DNA from: Choristocarpus tenellus KU-1152
Taxonomy: Eukaryota > Phaeophyceae
Direction of reading: 5' to 3'
Assembly: GCA_964200185.2 (NCBI GenBank)
Contig: CAXNAD020000046.1
Location: 1 to 36,232 of the forward strand
DNA length: 36,232 bases
Shown: positions 35,301-36,232 of the stretch, in pieces
Numbering within the stretch: position 1 is the stretch's first letter
Layout: every line of letters starts with the position of its first letter
The notes under the pieces: model-generated
Seen by the model: the letters and a program-made list of their open reading frames with translations, nothing else
What the model was told of the DNA's origin: nothing
The model's database searches: none
Program-made: the position numbers and the translations under genes

Positions 35301-36232
35301 ATGACTAATGCAGCAAAAAAAAAATCAAAGTAGAAGGCGGACCATCCAAAATGGAGCACTTCGCCGCTCTGCAGTAAGAACACAGAGGATCCACAAACAC
35401 AGTAGTGCTGACACAAATCCTTACCATACTGCATGAAGAGGGGGTCCTCCGGTTGAAGACTCTGAAAGGCTTTACCAAGTCCTTCATAGGCTTCCTTGCG
35501 TTCTTTCCAATTCTGTCCAAAACGAGAACGATTCCCATGACAAACCAGTCCACCATTAACCACCACTGATTCTCACATATCAGAGATCTCAAGAGTTGGA
35601 GAATTTCGATTACAGAAGGTTGTATAACATAGCAATATCTGCAATAAGAATGACACAAGTTATTTGCTCCATTCATCAATCTCAAGACTACACTAGCAAG
35701 TAGTATTTCATCCATCATGGTGCAGAGAATGTAGTTACCAACATTAGTGTTCAGAAGTACATAAAAAATAACATTGTCATGATGGCAAGACTTACTTTGG
35801 CTTCAACAATATTATGCTAGGCATGAAAGGTATGGGAAAATGAGAAAAAAACATGAAATCAGGATGGTGTGCTATATTGAACTGAGCCCCGTAAGTATAC
35901 TGAGATAGTAATCGTTTAATAAACATCCATACAAGAACTCTCTCCCTCTCTTTCAAACATCTCTTGCAGGGATGGCATCTAGAAGAAACATTACTGAACA
36001 TACAAATTATATATTAGTGAGATACTCTTAGATTTTGACCTCAACATTAGTAAAAATAAACATTCTCAGGGAGAGCACTTGGCCTGACATAGTACAACCA
36101 TGTTAAACACTAGCTGCAATTCTACCTTGGATACGAGTTGGTCTCGAAGCAATCCATCCACAGCAGCCAGTGCTGCTGCACTCACACCCGATGATTCACT
36201 AGCCCCCTGCACTTCACCTCCACTTGGTGCAG
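7413..36232 (-). CDS. XMAP215/ch-TOG/MOR1-family microtubule polymerase, 43 exons traced, 5' end outside the window
   Basis: The product is a microtubule-associated polymerase. Family members use TOG domains to bind tubulin dimers and add them at growing plus ends, and they act at spindle poles, kinetochores and cortical arrays. I joined 43 exons in phase on the minus strand, from 36232 down to a TGA at 7413-7415, giving about 2,230 residues; animal and plant homologues are about 2,000. Each of five TOG units keeps a Trp in its first HEAT loop: NWKERKEAYE, AAKKWSEILE, SAWKNKVAGID, DAWKGRKAAME and KRSRWLVSSDEPR. Five TOGs plus a C-terminal helical domain is the animal/plant architecture, whereas yeast members have two TOGs and a coiled coil. 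The leftmost-transcribed exon has no Met, so the start and promoter lie beyond 36232. Exons are listed domain by domain below. The family call is very secure; individual splice sites are inferred from phase and conservation. Confidence 0.95.
11519..11593. repeat. 9-bp minisatellite (TATTGTTGG-type) in an intron
   Basis: About eight imperfect copies of TTGTTGGTA lie in the intron between exons 12036-12163 and 10777-10977. The minus strand reads as repeated Asn/Thr/Ile codons, which explains the spurious open frames there. Confidence 0.85.
15549..17794 (-). other. TOG5 domain and the segment that follows (exons 26-31)
   Basis: Exons: 17521-17794 (or 17504-17794), 17222-17362, 16875-17078, 16431-16549, 15812-15956 and 15549-15667. 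TOG5 opens EAEKRSRWLVSSDEPRDHQ, matching 'R..K...W.F..PR.E'. Next come DSLDLIFKWVSLRLCEKEN (family 'LD..LKW..LRF.ETN'), VEAFIPTLLEKSGQAKERFR and SSKNNRSRLSCLQQLARCME (plant homologues have 'SKNNRTRIEC'). Then comes SGEAEVRSAALDVLQAAYVG with LIDERIKAVDRK, like 'MLEERIKRSAKR'. The exon 16431-16549 is short and easily missed, but it restores the SKNNR motif and keeps frame. The first junction is a problem: the good donor GTAGGT (exon end 17504) is out of phase with 17222-17362, whereas GTCCAG (exon end 17521) is in phase. Confidence 0.85.
17998..18187 (-). other. Ser/Thr/Arg-rich TOG4-TOG5 linker (exon 25)
   Basis: This exon of 190 bp joins in phase to TOG4 (18588-18792) on one side and TOG5 (17521/17504-17794) on the other. 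It encodes a low-complexity basic stretch with SNKLGRRGAGSTATKSVLK and TSRSALSRSSGRAS and no predicted fold. Family members carry a comparable disordered basic linker here. The Ser-next-to-Arg pattern would suit phosphorylation, which is inference only. Confidence 0.82.
18588..21543 (-). other. TOG3-TOG4 linker and TOG4 domain (exons 19-24)
   Basis: Exons: 21391-21543 (linker), 20890-20981, 20491-20644, 20158-20275, 19702-19829 and 18588-18792. The linker ends PRVDLTSMLDK, like the family's 'LPR.DIS.KI' lead-in. TOG4 starts GKDAWKGRKAAMEEIIQACK, with the tubulin-contacting Trp. It continues with ALVELVKALTPRLADSQSNL (the 'L..RL.DSNK' loop), RKLMRDAAVSALDKVKDEGG (family 'K..MRE..L.ALD.W'), RMELLEWLKGVLGSL and then DKSAGVRQLGEECLIAL. 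Exon 20158-20275 uses a poor donor (TCAG|GTTTTT), but it is the one that keeps frame. Confidence 0.88.
21674..24743 (-). other. TOG3 domain (exons 14-18)
   Basis: Exons: 24650-24743, 23628-23842, 23263-23327, 22755-22911 and 21674-21775; all join in phase. Key segments in order are EWDEVVEGLKGSAWKNKVAG with its conserved Trp, KSFKDSNMNVLKAALGAV (family 'K..WKE.NFQV...KL'), AVDKLGDRKLK followed by EPVVLLLNAASEALGP, EASLWLVSCVEDFG (plant homologues have a very similar 'LWMVSAVEDFG'), and NPKVRSSALDLLGCLYHRLG. The donor at the low end of 22755-22911 is GTCGGT, a weak site, but the join NPK|VRSSALDLLG reads exactly like the family. Confidence 0.9.
23341..23418. repeat. 22-bp minisatellite next to a splice acceptor
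   Basis: About 3.5 copies of GACACATGAATGGCATATGA plus AT, each built of two related 11-bp halves. It lies 12 bases upstream (minus sense) of the acceptor of exon 23263-23327 in TOG3. Confidence 0.85.
26110..27395 (-). other. Long intron in the TOG2-TOG3 linker (about 1.3 kb), with simple repeats
   Basis: It contains a short minisatellite at 26175-26260 with four imperfect copies of a unit starting ATGACTGTTA, a TCTA tetranucleotide run near 26712-26730 and an AGT/AGC trinucleotide run at about 26842-26872. No coding segment is recognised. Confidence 0.6.
26175..26260. repeat. Imperfect minisatellite (ATGACTGTTA-type)
   Basis: Four diverged copies of a 17-22 bp unit (ATGACTGTTAGACTTA, ATGACTGTTACACATA and similar) in the intron upstream (minus sense) of exon 25981-26109. 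Confidence 0.75.
27545..29229 (-). other. Long intron between the TOG2 exon and the linker exon (about 1.7 kb)
   Basis: The in-phase splice joins the donor GTAAGT below 29230 to the CAG acceptor above 27544. One stretch inside, 28545-28605, looks like an exon encoding the missing last helix of TOG2 but does not fit the phase on either side. Nothing else is recognised. Confidence 0.6.
29230..31391 (-). other. TOG2 domain (exons 7-10)
   Basis: Exons: 31203-31391, 30605-30784, 29726-29862 and 29230-29316. The domain opens with VNLLGKLPKTEFSAK and then KKWSEILEGLNIAVDMIG, which matches the family pattern 'V.ILSKLPKDFY..I.AKKW.ERKEAL'. It continues with PKLAAGDYGDLIRQLKRLG, the 'PKL..GDYADLV..LKK' loop. 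The second exon carries FSPYCRGVFGSMLQKLKDKK, and the last carries DPDPKIRDGGSGALCML, matching 'D..PEVRDAA.EALGTL'. The donor of exon 30605-30784 is uncertain: CAG|GTGGAG keeps the phase and fits homologues, but GAA|GTCTTG six bases later is also possible. The final helix of TOG2 is shorter than in relatives if 29230-29316 joins directly to 27396-27544. Confidence 0.88.
32272..32322. repeat. GACA/GA microsatellite just upstream of a splice acceptor
   Basis: About seven GACA units followed by GAGA on the plus strand, giving a TCTG/TCTC run on the transcribed minus strand. It lies directly before the acceptor CAAGCAG|GT of exon 32056-32263. Confidence 0.9.
33162..33200. repeat. 20-bp tandem duplication in an intron
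   Basis: Two copies of AATGACTCAAAGGCGTACA, one base apart, in the intron between exons 33679-33881 and 32460-32616. Confidence 0.85.
33882..35424 (-). other. Long intron in TOG1 (about 1.5 kb)
   Basis: It starts GTAAGG on the minus strand and ends CTGCAG. I see no conserved protein segment on either strand and no RNA gene. It contains only short open frames and AT-rich sequence with scattered short CA-rich runs. Confidence 0.7.

Larger units (their letters stand above)
31516..36232 (-). other. TOG1 domain and acidic TOG1-TOG2 linker (exons 1-6 seen)
   Basis: Exons: 36126-36232 (partial), 35425-35512, 33679-33881, 32460-32616, 32056-32263 and 31516-31600. All junctions are in phase. The first exon ends with GLLRDQLVSK and runs straight into NWKERKEAYEGLGKAF, the Trp-containing first HEAT repeat. 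Next comes FLKKMMADSNASCMDAALD, the usual 'F..F..DSN' intra-HEAT loop. Later helices include GLTDKKPKVPP, VPVRQQGVLLAAELIGW and LADLRPAQKSEVD, the last matching the 'LKPVQ.KELE' end of TOG1 in animals and plants. The domain closes with GPRKPTVYLRKDR. Exon 31516-31600 encodes the acidic linker EELPEEEETEAFDPKEF, also seen before TOG2 in homologues. The intron between the second and third exons is about 1.5 kb. Confidence 0.9.

Noticed and set aside
35305-35718. Longer minus-strand frame around exon 35425-35512
   Set aside because: It reads in a different frame from the TOG1 exon and shows no TOG motif.

Overview
The window is eukaryotic nuclear DNA, probably from an alga or another intron-rich protist or plant-grade lineage; the species cannot be named from sequence alone. 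Two points support this. One minus-strand gene is cut into at least 43 small exons with GT-AG introns. The mobile elements beside it are a Ty1/copia retrotransposon and a mariner element whose transposase tail resembles the plant/algal/oomycete type. I see no bacterial operon, tRNA, rRNA or CRISPR array.

Positions 1-4560 (plus strand) hold broken Ty1/copia sequence. An older copia element runs from the left edge (pre-integrase motif near 217-240) and resumes at about 3114 with the integrase core, the integrase C-terminal part and the start of reverse transcriptase, ending near 4560. Between the two halves lies what looks like a second copia element, bounded by two similar direct repeats of about 390 bp (339-724 and 2722-3113). 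Its interior is decayed and out of order: a gag zinc-knuckle relic, then RNase H, then the start of reverse transcriptase. No copia frame is intact.

Positions 4735-6354 hold one degenerate mariner element of 1,620 bp with imperfect 27-28 bp terminal inverted repeats, flanked by TA on each side. Its transposase lies on the minus strand and is frameshifted. Positions 6357-7412 show nothing I can identify.

From 7413 to the right edge, the minus strand carries nearly all of one gene for an XMAP215/Dis1/TOG-family microtubule polymerase (ch-TOG/CKAP5 in animals, MOR1 in plants). I traced 43 exons by joining donors and acceptors in phase, about 6.7 kb of coding sequence or about 2,230 residues. 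In transcription order (right to left) they encode TOG1, an acidic linker, TOG2, a basic proline-rich linker, TOG3, TOG4, a Ser/Arg-rich linker, TOG5, a low-complexity linker and the helical C-terminal domain. Only the start codon and the first part of the N-terminus lie outside the window. Introns hold microsatellites and minisatellites but no second gene that I can support. Two junctions stay unresolved: the end of TOG2, and the first exon pair of TOG5.
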